The position numbers and the translations under genes were made by a program. DNA of 55,581 bases, taken from Candidatus Alistipes faecigallinarum (GTDB lineage: Bacteria > Bacteroidota > Bacteroidia > Bacteroidales > Rikenellaceae). The notes beneath the pieces are model-generated. The model worked only from the letters and a program-made list of their open reading frames with translations. It was not told where the DNA came from and did not search any database. Positions 1 to 6,933 of this stretch are shown in pieces (the first letter of the stretch is position 1; each line of letters begins with the position of its first letter). The stretch is taken from contig DXDG01000021.1 of NCBI GenBank assembly GCA_019115605.1, positions 1-55,581 of the forward strand. The letters are read 5' to 3'.

Positions 1-124
<124 letters not shown>

Positions 125-263
125 ATAAAATTAATGTATCGTTAGAGTCCTGACTATTCGCTTCCTTTGGATAAAGGAATTGACAGATAAATACTACATT
201 TCTTTTCTCTCAAAAATAACCAGTAATTCAAAGAACCACTTAAAAAAAGCTTCGCATTTACGA

Positions 264-390
264 TGCGAAAGGGATTGCAAAGATAAGTACTATTTTTGAA
301 TCCGCCAAATCTTTTTCAGATTTTTTTTCGCCGCCCCGTTTCCGGAGCCTCATCGTTGCCGAAGAGTGCGAAAGGGATTGCAAAGATAAG
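264..390 (-). repeat. 24-bp direct repeat carrying rRNA promoter -7 boxes
   Basis: A 24-bp block is identical at 264-287 and 367-390, a period of 103 bp. Each copy contains the reverse complement of TATCTTTG and lies just before the spacer of a minus-strand promoter. This looks like duplication of a promoter core, giving tandem start sites for the rRNA operon. Confidence 0.85.
278..309 (-). promoter_or_regulatory. rRNA operon promoter, proximal
   Basis: On the minus strand TTTG (309-306), a 20-nt spacer and TATCTTTG (285-278) match the Bacteroidota primary sigma consensus TTTG-N19..21-TAnnTTTG exactly. It reads toward the 16S gene, leaving a leader of about 150 nt. Confidence 0.85.
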
Positions 391-412
391 CAATCTTTTT
401 CAAATCACCAAA
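381..412 (-). promoter_or_regulatory. rRNA operon promoter, middle
   Basis: TTTG (412-409), a 20-nt spacer and TATCTTTG (388-381) on the minus strand are an exact consensus match. This is the second of three in tandem. Its -7 box lies in the second copy of the 24-bp repeat. Confidence 0.85.
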
Positions 413-525
413 ACTTTTTCAAGAACGTTGCATCTTACTGAAATTCAGCCTACTACGATCTCCAGCTCCTTTACTGTAAACTTTCGACCTTATGTGTAAG
501 AACCGTTATTTCTCAAATGCGGATG

Positions 526-556
526 CAAAGGTAGCGACTTTTTCCGAACCTGCAAA
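526..556 (-). promoter_or_regulatory. rRNA operon promoter, distal
   Basis: TTTG (556-553), a 19-nt spacer and TACCTTTG (533-526) on the minus strand match the Bacteroidota consensus. It is the farthest upstream of the three rRNA promoters. From 560 to 770 I see only an AT-rich then GC-rich non-coding stretch. Confidence 0.78.
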
Positions 557-774
557 CATTTCCGCATCTTTTTTGCAAGAAAAATACATTTTTGCCCTTT
601 TCGGCACCCCATACCTTATATATATAAAGATCGCATCGTTGCTACCCGACCGCGGGTCTCTGCCGCGGATACGGGCCAGGGAGTCGGGACCGGGGAGGGG
701 AAGCCGGCGCACGGCCCGTACCGTCTGCCTTCGCCTGCCGGGATCCGCAGCGTCGGAATCTCTCATTTTTTTAT

Positions 775-782
775 TACCTTTG
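775..782 (+). promoter_or_regulatory. -7 box for lspA
   Basis: TACCTTTG lies 22 bp before the lspA start. I see no clear TTTG 19-21 bp upstream, so only the -7 element is supported. Confidence 0.5.
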
Positions 783-804
783 TCCGCACAAAACCAACGA
801 CACG

Positions 805-1419
805 ATGAATCTGAAAAAAATCTCGCTGCTGATTCTGCTGCTGCTCGTGGCGGACCAGGCGCTCAAGATCTGGGTGAAGACCCACATGCACCTCGACGAG
901 GCGATCATGGTCTTCCCCGACTGGTTCCAGCTGCGCTTTATCGAGAACAGCGGCGCCGCCTTCGGCATGCGCATCGCAACTTCGGGCGGTTACGACTGGG
1001 GCAAATTGCTGCTGGGCATTTTCCGCATCGTCATGGTGGGCGCCCTCGGCTGGCTGCTCGTGTACCTTCACCGCAACCGCAAGGATACGCCGCGGGGCGT
1101 CATGATCGGACTGGCCCTGATCATCGCCGGAGCGCTGGGCAACATTCTCGACAGCGCCTTCTACGGATTGATCTTCACGGAATCGACCCCCTATACGGTT
1201 GCGCAGTTCGGCGGACACTACGCCGGATTCATGATGGGCAAGGTGGTGGACATGTTCTACTTCCCGCTCTTCCAGTGGAACAGCGTGCCGCGCCTGTTGC
1301 GCTTCCTGGTCGACAGCAACAACTACTTCTTCGGGGCGATCTTCAATCTGGCCGACGCATACATCTCCGTAGCGGTTGTCTATATGCTTCTGTTTCAGTA
1401 TAAATTCTTCAGCAAGTAG
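805..1419 (+). CDS. lspA: Lipoprotein signal peptidase (prolipoprotein signal peptidase II)
   Basis: LspA is an inner-membrane aspartyl protease that cleaves the signal peptide from diacylglyceryl-modified prolipoproteins. The 204-residue product opens with a transmembrane helix containing VADQ (D17). It then shows the family motifs ENSGAAFG (47-54) and GNILD (112-116), a VVDM segment (D149) and FNLADAYIS (180-188, D184). By family comparison D149 and D184 are the catalytic pair. An insertion of roughly 25 residues sits between GNILD and VVDM, making the protein longer than the ~160-residue enterobacterial enzyme; I believe this is normal in Bacteroidota. Several lipoproteins in this window are its likely substrates. 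The first ATG fits, being 22 bp after a -7 box. The gene appears monocistronic, because the following tRNA has its own promoter. Confidence 0.96.
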   Translation: MNLKKISLLILLLLVADQALKIWVKTHMHLDEAIMVFPDWFQLRFIENSGAAFGMRIATSGGYDWGKLLLGIFRIVMVGALGWLLVYLHRNRKDTPRGVMIGLALIIAGALGNILDSAFYGLIFTESTPYTVAQFGGHYAGFMMGKVVDMFYFPLFQWNSVPRLLRFLVDSNNYFFGAIFNLADAYISVAVVYMLLFQYKFFSK

Positions 1420-1438
1420 TTTTTTTTCGGGAAAAAGA

Positions 1439-1469
1439 ATTGCGGATTCAAAAAAAAGTGTTACTTTTG
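1439..1469 (+). promoter_or_regulatory. tRNA-Leu(CAG) promoter
   Basis: ATTG (1439-1442), a 19-nt spacer and TACTTTTG (1462-1469) give a near-consensus Bacteroidota promoter about 33 bp before the tRNA. Confidence 0.65.
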
Positions 1470-1501
1470 CACACCGCAATTCCGGAAAACACCGGTACAA
1501 T

Positions 1502-1583
1502 GCCCAGGTGGCGGAATAGGTAGACGCGCACGTTTCAGGTGCGTGTGCCGCAAGGCGTGCAGGTTCGATTCCTGTCCTGGGCA
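1502..1583 (+). tRNA. tRNA-Leu (anticodon CAG)
   Basis: Acceptor strands GCCCAGG (1502-1508) and CCTGGGC (1576-1582) pair fully, with discriminator A at 1583. The anticodon stem-loop has loop TTCAGGT, giving anticodon CAG, which reads CUG. There is a long variable arm typical of class II tRNAs and a GGTTCGATTCC T-arm. CCA is not encoded. Confidence 0.95.
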
Positions 1584-1588
1584 CTGGA

Positions 1589-1622
1589 AACCCCGTTGAA
1601 CGCAAGTTCGACGGGGTTTTGC
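1589..1622 (+). terminator. Intrinsic terminator after tRNA-Leu(CAG)
   Basis: A 12-bp stem, 1589-1600 pairing with 1607-1618, with a 6-nt loop is followed by a T-rich tail. From 1623 to 1814 I see no gene. Confidence 0.85.
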
Positions 1623-1814
1623 TTTTTGCATGGCGGCTGTGTCGGCAAGAGAGGCTTGCCGGCAGCCGGACCTCTTCGATACACCGGCCGGTGAGGGGGA
1701 GGGTAACGGTCAGAGACCCGACGCCCCGGCGGATGCCGGTCTCTTTTCAGCAGCCACGGGGTCTCCTTCGGATTTCCGCTCTCATGGATGATTCGGGAAC
1801 GGGTGCACTCGCCC

Positions 1815-2393
1815 CTACCGTTCCGGCTTCTTCTTTTTGCGCACGGACCACCCGAAGTGCCCGAGAGCCTCGCCCAGGGCGAAGTACTCGCCGTGCGAAT
1901 AGACGATCGGCTCGGCCCGTTCGAGGCAGAAGCGGCCCGTCGCGGGATCCAGGTAGGCATCGTCCGCCTGGACATGCACCACCTCGGCGAGGAACATGTC
2001 GTGCGAACCCAGCGGCAGGATCTGCCGCACGCGGCACTCGATATGCACCGGGGCCTCAGCGATGATCGGCGCCTGCACCTTCTCGGCCGGCAGGGGCGTG
2101 AGGCCCATCTCGCGGAACTTGTCGCAGTCGCGGCCCGAACGCACACCGCACCAGTCGACGGCCCGCGCCAGCCGCCGCGTCGTGAGGTTGATGACAAATT
2201 CGCCCGTGCGGCGGATGATCCCGTACGAATGGCGCTCGGGGCGGATCGAGACGTAGCACATCGGCGGTGTCGTGCAGACGGTGCCCGTCCAGGCCACGGT
2301 CAGCATGTTGTACTCTTCGGGCGTGGCGCCACAGCTCACCAGCACCGCCGGCAGCGGGTAGAGCACCGTTCCGGGTTTCCAGCTCTGTTTCAT
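1815..2393 (-). CDS. Flavin reductase-like FMN-binding split-barrel protein
   Basis: The 192-residue product resembles the flavin reductase / flavoredoxin family, which binds FMN and reduces flavins or uses reduced flavin as a cofactor. Family-like features are the N-terminal PAVLVSC strand, the segment YNMLTVAWTG (28-37), the PPMCYVSIRPERHSY region, GEFVINL, and a late GSHDMFLAEVV strand in the usual split-barrel order. The start was set at the ATG at 2393 because a -7 box (TATCTTTG) lies just upstream, so a longer reading of the frame would begin before the promoter. Substrate is unknown. It runs divergently from the xerC-hpf pair. Confidence 0.85.
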   Translation of the reverse strand: MKQSWKPGTVLYPLPAVLVSCGATPEEYNMLTVAWTGTVCTTPPMCYVSIRPERHSYGIIRRTGEFVINLTTRRLARAVDWCGVRSGRDCDKFREMGLTPLPAEKVQAPIIAEAPVHIECRVRQILPLGSHDMFLAEVVHVQADDAYLDPATGRFCLERAEPIVYSHGEYFALGEALGHFGWSVRKKKKPER

Positions 2394-2414
2394 GATTCGT
2401 TCGTTGGATTTGAA

Positions 2415-2446
2415 CAAAGATAGGCAAAAAGAGCGGACATCCCAAC
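2415..2446 (-). promoter_or_regulatory. Promoter of the flavin reductase-like gene
   Basis: On the minus strand TATCTTTG occupies 2422-2415, with GTTG at 2446-2443 after a 20-nt spacer. The -7 box is exact and the -33 is one mismatch from TTTG. Confidence 0.6.
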
Positions 2447-2522
2447 ACCCTTCGGCTGTCGGGCACGGACCGGACAAAAAAAAGATTCCCGGAACGGATA
2501 CCGGGCCGGCCCCGTTTTTCGC

Positions 2523-2530
2523 TATATTTG
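2523..2530 (+). promoter_or_regulatory. -7 box of xerC, almost touching the start codon
   Basis: TATATTTG ends four bases before the ATG at 2535. In this promoter class transcription starts a few bases after the -7 box, so the transcript may be leaderless or nearly so. Confidence 0.6.
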
Positions 2531-2534
2531 CAAC

Positions 2535-3434
2535 ATGCTGCCGGAGTTCATACGCTATCTTGAGGCCGAAAGACGCTACTCGCCGCTGACGGTGCGCAAC
2601 TACCGCCGCGACATCGAGCGTTTTCTCGCATGGCTCGACTGCACCGACGCGACGTTCGATCCGCGGCGGGTTACCACCGACGACGTCCGCGCGTGGATCA
2701 TCGAACGCACGGAGCAGGGCCGGCTGGGCGCCGCCTCGATGAACCGCGAGGTCTCGTCGCTGCGGGCCCTCTTCCGCTGGCTGCACCGCACGGGCGCCAT
2801 ACCGCACGACATCATGCAGCCGATACGCGCCCTCAAGACCCCGAAACGCCTCCCGGCCTTCGTGCCCGAAAGCCGCATGCGGCAGATCGTCGCCGACTGC
2901 AAGGAGGCGTCCGACGACTTCACGCGGGAGCGCGACGAGCTGATCGTCCTGATGCTGTACAGCTGCGGACTGCGCCTCGCCGAACTGGTGGGAATCAATC
3001 TGGACGACTTCTCGGAGGACTTCCGTTCGCTGCGCATCCGCGGCAAGGGCGGCAAGGAGCGGATCGTTCCCATCCTTGCGGCCGTCCGCGAGAAGATTTT
3101 ACACTACCGCGAGGGGATTCGACGGCAAAATATTTGCGTTTCCGGGGAAAAAGCGCTATTTTTAACGGTGAAAGGGAAACGCATCCCCCGGATCACGGTC
3201 TACCGCATCGTACAGCGCGAACTGACGGAAGGCGGCGTGCAGGGAAAGAAGAGCCCCCATGTGCTGCGCCACACCTTCGCCACGCACCTGATGAACGGCG
3301 GCGCCGACCTGCGTGAGATTCAGGAGCTTCTGGGACACGCCTCGCTGCAGGCCACGCAGGTCTACACGCACAACAGCATCGCCAGGCTCCGGGAGGTGTA
3401 CTTGAAGGCCCATCCCCGGGAAAAGGATGGGTAA
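2535..3434 (+). CDS. xerC: Tyrosine recombinase of the XerC/XerD type
   Basis: This is a site-specific recombinase expected to resolve chromosome dimers at dif during cell division. The 299-residue length is typical of Xer proteins. The N-terminal SAM-like DNA-binding domain (about 1-90) has the usual ERRYSPLTVRNYRRD pattern. The catalytic domain shows R147 in GLRLAE, a lysine in the beta-hairpin (GKGGKE, 170-175), H242 and R245 in HVLRH, H268 in LLGHAS and nucleophile Y277 in TQVYTH, so all catalytic residues are present. Its genomic partner is hpf, 27 bp downstream. I cannot tell XerC from XerD by eye, so the symbol is provisional. It is a housekeeping gene, not part of the island. Confidence 0.92.
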   Translation: MLPEFIRYLEAERRYSPLTVRNYRRDIERFLAWLDCTDATFDPRRVTTDDVRAWIIERTEQGRLGAASMNREVSSLRALFRWLHRTGAIPHDIMQPIRALKTPKRLPAFVPESRMRQIVADCKEASDDFTRERDELIVLMLYSCGLRLAELVGINLDDFSEDFRSLRIRGKGGKERIVPILAAVREKILHYREGIRRQNICVSGEKALFLTVKGKRIPRITVYRIVQRELTEGGVQGKKSPHVLRHTFATHLMNGGADLREIQELLGHASLQATQVYTHNSIARLREVYLKAHPREKDG

Positions 3435-3461
3435 TATTAACTCTTTAACAACTGTAAGGTT

Positions 3462-3758
3462 ATGAACGTACAGATTCAATCCGTGAAATTCGATGCCGAC
3501 AAGCGGCTGGTCGAATTCGTGAATGCCAAGATGGCCAAGCTGGATCGTTTCGCAGAACGGGCAACCGGTGCCGAGGTGATTCTCAAGCTCGACAAGGATC
3601 ATGAGAAGGGAAACAAGATAGCCACCATTACGCTGCACATGCCGGGTGAAGACCTGGTTGCCTGCCACCAGTCGAAGGCTTTCGAGGAGTCGGTGGACGA
3701 AGCCATCGACGCCCTGAAGCGCCAGATCGAACGTTTCAAGGGAAAGGCGGAGAAGTAA
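3462..3758 (+). CDS. hpf: Short ribosome hibernation-promoting factor (HPF/RaiA family)
   Basis: HPF proteins bind the 30S decoding region during stasis and block mRNA and tRNA binding. The 98-residue product is the short form, without the C-terminal dimerisation domain of long HPF. It begins with the family pattern MNVQIQSVKFDADKRLVEFV, continues with a basic helix KMAKLDRF, and ends in a helix rich in Lys and Arg. It lies 27 bp downstream of the Xer recombinase gene and both are followed by a strong terminator, so they probably form one transcript. Confidence 0.92.
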   Translation: MNVQIQSVKFDADKRLVEFVNAKMAKLDRFAERATGAEVILKLDKDHEKGNKIATITLHMPGEDLVACHQSKAFEESVDEAIDALKRQIERFKGKAEK

Positions 3759-3781
3759 TCCGATCCCTCTTTCAAAAGATG

Positions 3782-3811
3782 CGGGCGACCCTTGTGAGGG
3801 TCGCCCGTTTT
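3782..3811 (+). terminator. Terminator of xerC-hpf
   Basis: The 10-bp GC stem CGGGCGACCC / GGGTCGCCCG (3782-3807) with a TTGTGA loop is followed by TTTTC. Confidence 0.85.
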
Positions 3812-3929
3812 CATGGATGCCCGAGGCAGTCAAGACGCCCGCGACGTCCGAGGCAGCCACGACGCCTGCGACGTCCGGAGAGCCGCAACGGCCACAACGT
3901 CCGGAGAGCCCCGCCTCCTCCGACAGCCT

Positions 3930-3983
3930 GCAATACCGCGGCCGCACGCAATGCCGCGGCCACACGCAATGCCGCGGCCACAA
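3930..3983. repeat. Three 18-bp GC-rich tandem units
   Basis: Units starting at 3930, 3948 and 3966 share an 18-bp pattern around GCAATGCCGCGGCCACAC with few changes. The upstream stretch from 3820 also shows degenerate CGACGTCCG-like repetition. No gene is convincing here; the stretch lies between two converging terminators. Confidence 0.75.
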
Positions 3984-4010
3984 AAAAAGCCTGCCGGAAA
4001 CCGACAGGCC
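3982..4010 (-). terminator. Terminator of tRNA-Glu
   Basis: On the minus strand a 9-bp stem GCCTGTCGG / CCGGCAGGC (one G-T pair) with a short loop is followed by seven T residues. Confidence 0.85.
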
Positions 4011-4012
4011 TT

Positions 4013-4087
4013 TGGTAGTGGATAGGGGATTCGAACCCCTATGTCATGCGTGAGAGGCATGTATCCTAACCCTTAGATGAATCCACC
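4013..4087 (-). tRNA. tRNA-Glu (anticodon CTC)
   Basis: The acceptor stem is GGTGGAT (4087-4081) against ATCCACT, with a G-T closing pair, then discriminator A and an encoded CCA at 4015-4013. The anticodon stem CATGC / GCATG encloses loop CTCTCAC, giving CTC, which reads GAG. The T-arm contains GGTTCGAATCC. Confidence 0.93.
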
Positions 4088-4104
4088 GCTTGAGTTTTGT
4101 GGTG

Positions 4105-4135
4105 CAAAGATAGCGCCATATTTTGAAACTCCAAA
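4105..4135 (-). promoter_or_regulatory. tRNA-Glu promoter
   Basis: TTTG (4135-4132), a 19-nt spacer and TATCTTTG (4112-4105) on the minus strand are an exact consensus match, 18 bp before the tRNA. Confidence 0.85.
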
Positions 4136-4234
4136 ATTTTCCGCCAAAAAGTGTGATTTTTTTTCATTTCCGGCTCCGGCTACCCCTTTTTGACTATCTT
4201 TACCCGCGTTGAACAACCGGAAATCCACAAAAAG

Positions 4235-4969
4235 ATGAAAAAGTCCGTCCTGCTACTGGCCGCCGCGACCCTGCTGACCGCGTCGTCCTGCTCCCGACGC
4301 GAAGTGCGTCCCGACCTTGACCTCGTAACGATCGACACGCTGCTGACCCGCAACGGAGCGGAGTGCCGCGTCGACTTCCGCTTCACCACGATCCGCAACG
4401 CCGACAAGTCTCCGGCGCTCGGCGCCATCGAGTCGGCCAACATCCGCTATTTCTTCGAAACACCCGTGCCCGCCCGCTCCCTGCGGGAGGCCCTCGAAGC
4501 CGCAATCCGCGAGATCGACACCACCTGCATGCCCGACCGGCCGGGCGTCGTCGCCAACCACGCCTACGAGATCTCCGCAGAATCCGCGATCTCGCTCCGC
4601 GACACGCTGCTCCTCTGCACAATCACCCGTTCGAGTTATACGGGAGGGGCTCACGGAAGCTATACGACCGAGTACCACACCTACTCGCTCGCCGACGGAT
4701 ACGAAATCACGACGGCCGACCTCTTCACCGGGGAGCAGGCCGAACGTCTCGACACGCTGATTGTGGAAAAACTCTGCACGAAATACGGGGCGCGCAACCG
4801 CGAGGAGCTTGCCGACCGGGGATTTTTTCCCGAAGAGATCGGCGCAACGGAGAATTTCCGCATCGAGGCCGATTCGATCGTCTTCTGCTACAACCCCTAC
4901 GACATCGCCTGCTACGCCATGGGAGCCATTGAGGTGCCGGTCGGCTGGGAGGAGCTCTCCGCGCGCTGA
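4235..4969 (+). CDS. DUF3298/RsiV-like lipoprotein
   Basis: The 244-residue protein starts with a lipoprotein signal, MKKSVLLLAAATLL followed by TASSC, with the modified cysteine at residue 19, so it is probably anchored in a membrane facing the periplasm. The body has the DUF3298 signature: a YTGGAHGSYTT motif followed by a tyrosine/threonine-rich strand and an aspartate-rich LADGYEITTADLF turn. This domain occurs in the RsiV anti-sigma factor and in many Bacteroidota lipoproteins of unknown role. The start at 4235 was preferred over an in-frame ATG 15 codons earlier because it begins the signal peptide directly. Function is unknown. Confidence 0.8.
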   Translation: MKKSVLLLAAATLLTASSCSRREVRPDLDLVTIDTLLTRNGAECRVDFRFTTIRNADKSPALGAIESANIRYFFETPVPARSLREALEAAIREIDTTCMPDRPGVVANHAYEISAESAISLRDTLLLCTITRSSYTGGAHGSYTTEYHTYSLADGYEITTADLFTGEQAERLDTLIVEKLCTKYGARNREELADRGFFPEEIGATENFRIEADSIVFCYNPYDIACYAMGAIEVPVGWEELSAR

Positions 4970-5035
4970 TCCGGCCGCCCAGGCCGGGCCGCAGGGTCAT
5001 CCGCCCGCCGGACGACAACACCGCCCGCCGGAAAA

Positions 5036-5237
5036 AGAAAAAGGTCCGAGTCTCACGACTAGGACCTTTTTTGGTAAGGGAACCACCCCTTGCCAAAAAG
5101 CGAGGTTTAATCGGAGGTATTCGACCTTCGGAACGAGCACCGTCCCTCAAGTCTTAGTGAAGCCCTTGCGGCCTCACAACCTGCCGATCTCCTCAACCAA
5201 CCTAAAACTACTAACCTAAATGAACCTTAAAACTTCA
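5036..5237 (-). ncRNA. Small RNA A, about 200 nt, structured
   Basis: An exact minus-strand promoter (5272-5241) reads into a stretch with no credible reading frame, ending at an intrinsic terminator. That terminator is a GGTCC / GGACC hairpin with an inner AGTC / GACT stem at 5041-5068, then a T-rich run. Internal hairpins include GTGAGGCC / GGCTTCAC, and TGGCAAGGG / CCCTTACCA with one mismatch. The first ~50 nt repeat the motif AGGTT three times and are nearly identical to small RNA B at 5613-5707. The terminator hairpin has T runs on both sides, so it can also end the converging DUF3298 gene. Size and layout would suit 6S RNA or a Bacteroidales-specific class such as the Rfam Bacteroidales-1 motif; I could not confirm either. 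Confidence 0.7.
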
Positions 5238-5240
5238 CTG

Positions 5241-5272
5241 CAAAGATAAGGGCGGATTTTATATTCTGCAAA
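5241..5272 (-). promoter_or_regulatory. Promoter of small RNA A
   Basis: TTTG (5272-5269), a 20-nt spacer and TATCTTTG (5248-5241) on the minus strand match the consensus exactly. The flanking bases resemble those of the promoter at 5711-5742. Confidence 0.85.
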
Positions 5273-5612
5273 TAATTTATGAATATTTTAAATATATTTA
5301 ACAATTTGATAACATTCCGGTTTCTTTCGTTTTCACGTAAACAGCTATTGATCATCGGATTACAATAAAACCCACAAAACAAATAAGAGAAGGCGGGTAT
5401 CCGACGCAAAACGGCCGGAAACGGGTCGCAGGCGGCTGACGCAGGGAATTTCGGGGGAAAGGGAGGCCGTCAGGGTGCGGAAGGATTCCAGCGGGAGACG
5501 GGTTCGAACGAAAGTGAAGCGAAAGTCAGATGAAGGAAACGCAACCGCCGGACAGCTTCATACGCAGGCGGGCTGCACAAAAACGGCCGAAGAAGCGGCC
5601 GAAAGCAGGGAA

Positions 5613-5707
5613 ACAAAAAAAGGAAACGCGGATCCGGGAACCCGTCCCTAATCCTTTGTTTCCTCACCAACCTAAAACTACTAACCTAAATGAACCTTAA
5701 AACTTCG
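5613..5707 (-). ncRNA. Small RNA B, about 95 nt
   Basis: It shares promoter and 5' leader (about 50 nt, one difference) with small RNA A but is half the length. The 3' half is a terminator-type hairpin: GGAAAC (5663-5658 on the minus strand) pairs with GTTTCC (5627-5622), GGAT pairs with ATCC inside, and seven T residues follow (5621-5615). There is no reading frame of note. The stretch between the two RNA genes (5273-5612) holds nothing else I can recognise. Confidence 0.7.
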
Positions 5708-5710
5708 CTG

Positions 5711-5742
5711 CAAAGATAAGGCGAAATCGGATTCCCTGCAAA
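5711..5742 (-). promoter_or_regulatory. Promoter of small RNA B
   Basis: TTTG (5742-5739), a 20-nt spacer and TATCTTTG (5718-5711) on the minus strand are an exact match. The region upstream to 6040 is AT-rich and shows no further gene. Confidence 0.85.
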
Positions 5743-6040
5743 TTATTTAATAAAAAAATTTCATATTTTTTTGATATTTTTTATTATTACACTTCGGCGG
5801 CATTTTCAACCGCCTGAAAATCAAGGATGCGAGACGGAAGCGTAATCATTTTGCAACAATATTTTCGTTCCGGGTGCAGTATAATGCCGAAAAAGCGTTT
5901 TCTTTGAAAGCGGATTGGGCAAAATCCCCGCACCGGAAGGGCAGAGGCTCCGCATGAAACGGACCGCAAACACCCGACCGCGGCAGGGATTTTGCAGGAA
6001 TCCCGATGTTGCACACCCAAACGAAAACCGACACCGCACG

Positions 6041-6895
6041 ATGACCGTATCGCTGATCATATCGACCTACAACTGGCCCCGGGCCCTCTACCTGTGTCTT
6101 GACAGCGTCATGCGGCAGAGCAGACTGCCCGACGAGATCCTGATTGCCGACGACGGCTCGGGGCTCGACACGCACGACGTCGTACGCCATTTCGAACGGA
6201 TCTCCCCGGTTCCCGTGCGCCACATCTGGCACGAAGACCGCGGTTTCCGCGTGGCCGCCATCCGCAACAAGGCCATCGCCGCAAGCCGCTGCGACTACCT
6301 CATCCAGATCGACGGCGACCTGATCCTGCAGCGCAACTTCATCCAGGACCACCTGGCCTTCGCGCGCCGCGGCTGCTACGTCGCCGGCTCGCGCGGCATG
6401 CTGACCCGCGAACTCACGCAGCAGGTGCTCAGCGGCGTGATCACCTCGCTCTCGCCCCTCACCCGGGGCGTTTACTGCAGCAACAACGTCATGCGCATCC
6501 CCGTCATCGCGGCCTTCTACCGCATGTTCAGCCCGGAATACAATCCCCGCAGCTGCAACATGGCTCTCTGGCGCGAGGACGCCCTGCGCGTCAACGGATA
6601 CGACGAGACGTTCGAAGGGTGGGGATACGAAGATACGGAATTCGGGCTGCGCCTGAAGAACAGCGGCGTACACCAGCGGCGCATCAAGTTCCGCGCCGTG
6701 GCCTTCCACCTGCACCACGAGAAGGTTTCGCGCGAACGCTGCCTCACGAACGAGCGCTACTACCTGGAGAGCATCCGCGAACACCGCACCCGCTGCAAAC
6801 GGGGCATCGACCAGTACATCGGGCTCCTTTCGCCCGAAAACCGGCGCCTGCTCCATCCGGCGCCCCCCGCCGGCACCGAACGGCGTCTGCACTGA
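6041..6895 (+). CDS. Family 2 glycosyltransferase with galactosyltransferase-type C-terminal region
   Basis: The 284-residue product has the GT-A fold signature: VSLIISTYNWP at the N-terminus, D37-D38 in IADDGS, and the metal-binding DGD at 91-93. A late GWGYEDTEFGLRL motif (193-205) matches the acceptor-side motif of the Glyco_transf_7C/chondroitin-polymerase type of GT2 enzymes, and an HLHHE segment follows. It probably adds a hexose or hexosamine to a surface glycan at the cytoplasmic face. The start at 6041 was chosen because the conserved first strand begins there; the frame is open 42 codons further upstream without a plausible domain. A second GT2 follows after 38 bp. Confidence 0.88.
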   Translation: MTVSLIISTYNWPRALYLCLDSVMRQSRLPDEILIADDGSGLDTHDVVRHFERISPVPVRHIWHEDRGFRVAAIRNKAIAASRCDYLIQIDGDLILQRNFIQDHLAFARRGCYVAGSRGMLTRELTQQVLSGVITSLSPLTRGVYCSNNVMRIPVIAAFYRMFSPEYNPRSCNMALWREDALRVNGYDETFEGWGYEDTEFGLRLKNSGVHQRRIKFRAVAFHLHHEKVSRERCLTNERYYLESIREHRTRCKRGIDQYIGLLSPENRRLLHPAPPAGTERRLH

Positions 6896-6933
6896 ACCAC
6901 CGTCGCGAACCACCGAAACCTCACTTGCCAACC

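Noticed and set aside
296..499. A 67-codon open frame across the rRNA promoter region
   Set aside because: It lies over promoters on the other strand, has low-complexity composition and no recognisable domain.
492..1403. Long frame overlapping lspA in another phase
   Set aside because: It covers non-coding DNA and then an out-of-phase reading of lspA; arginine-rich composition typical of a shadow frame.
3930..3983. Possible CRISPR-like array
   Set aside because: Only three directly adjoining 18-bp units, no spacers and no cas genes.
3779..4053. Several short frames in the repeat between hpf and tRNA-Glu
   Set aside because: They follow tandem GC repeats and run into the tRNA on the other strand.
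5036..5237. SRP 4.5S RNA, tmRNA or RNase P RNA as identity of small RNA A
   Set aside because: None of the conserved motifs of those RNAs is visible (no SRP apical-loop sequence, tag frame or RNase P core).
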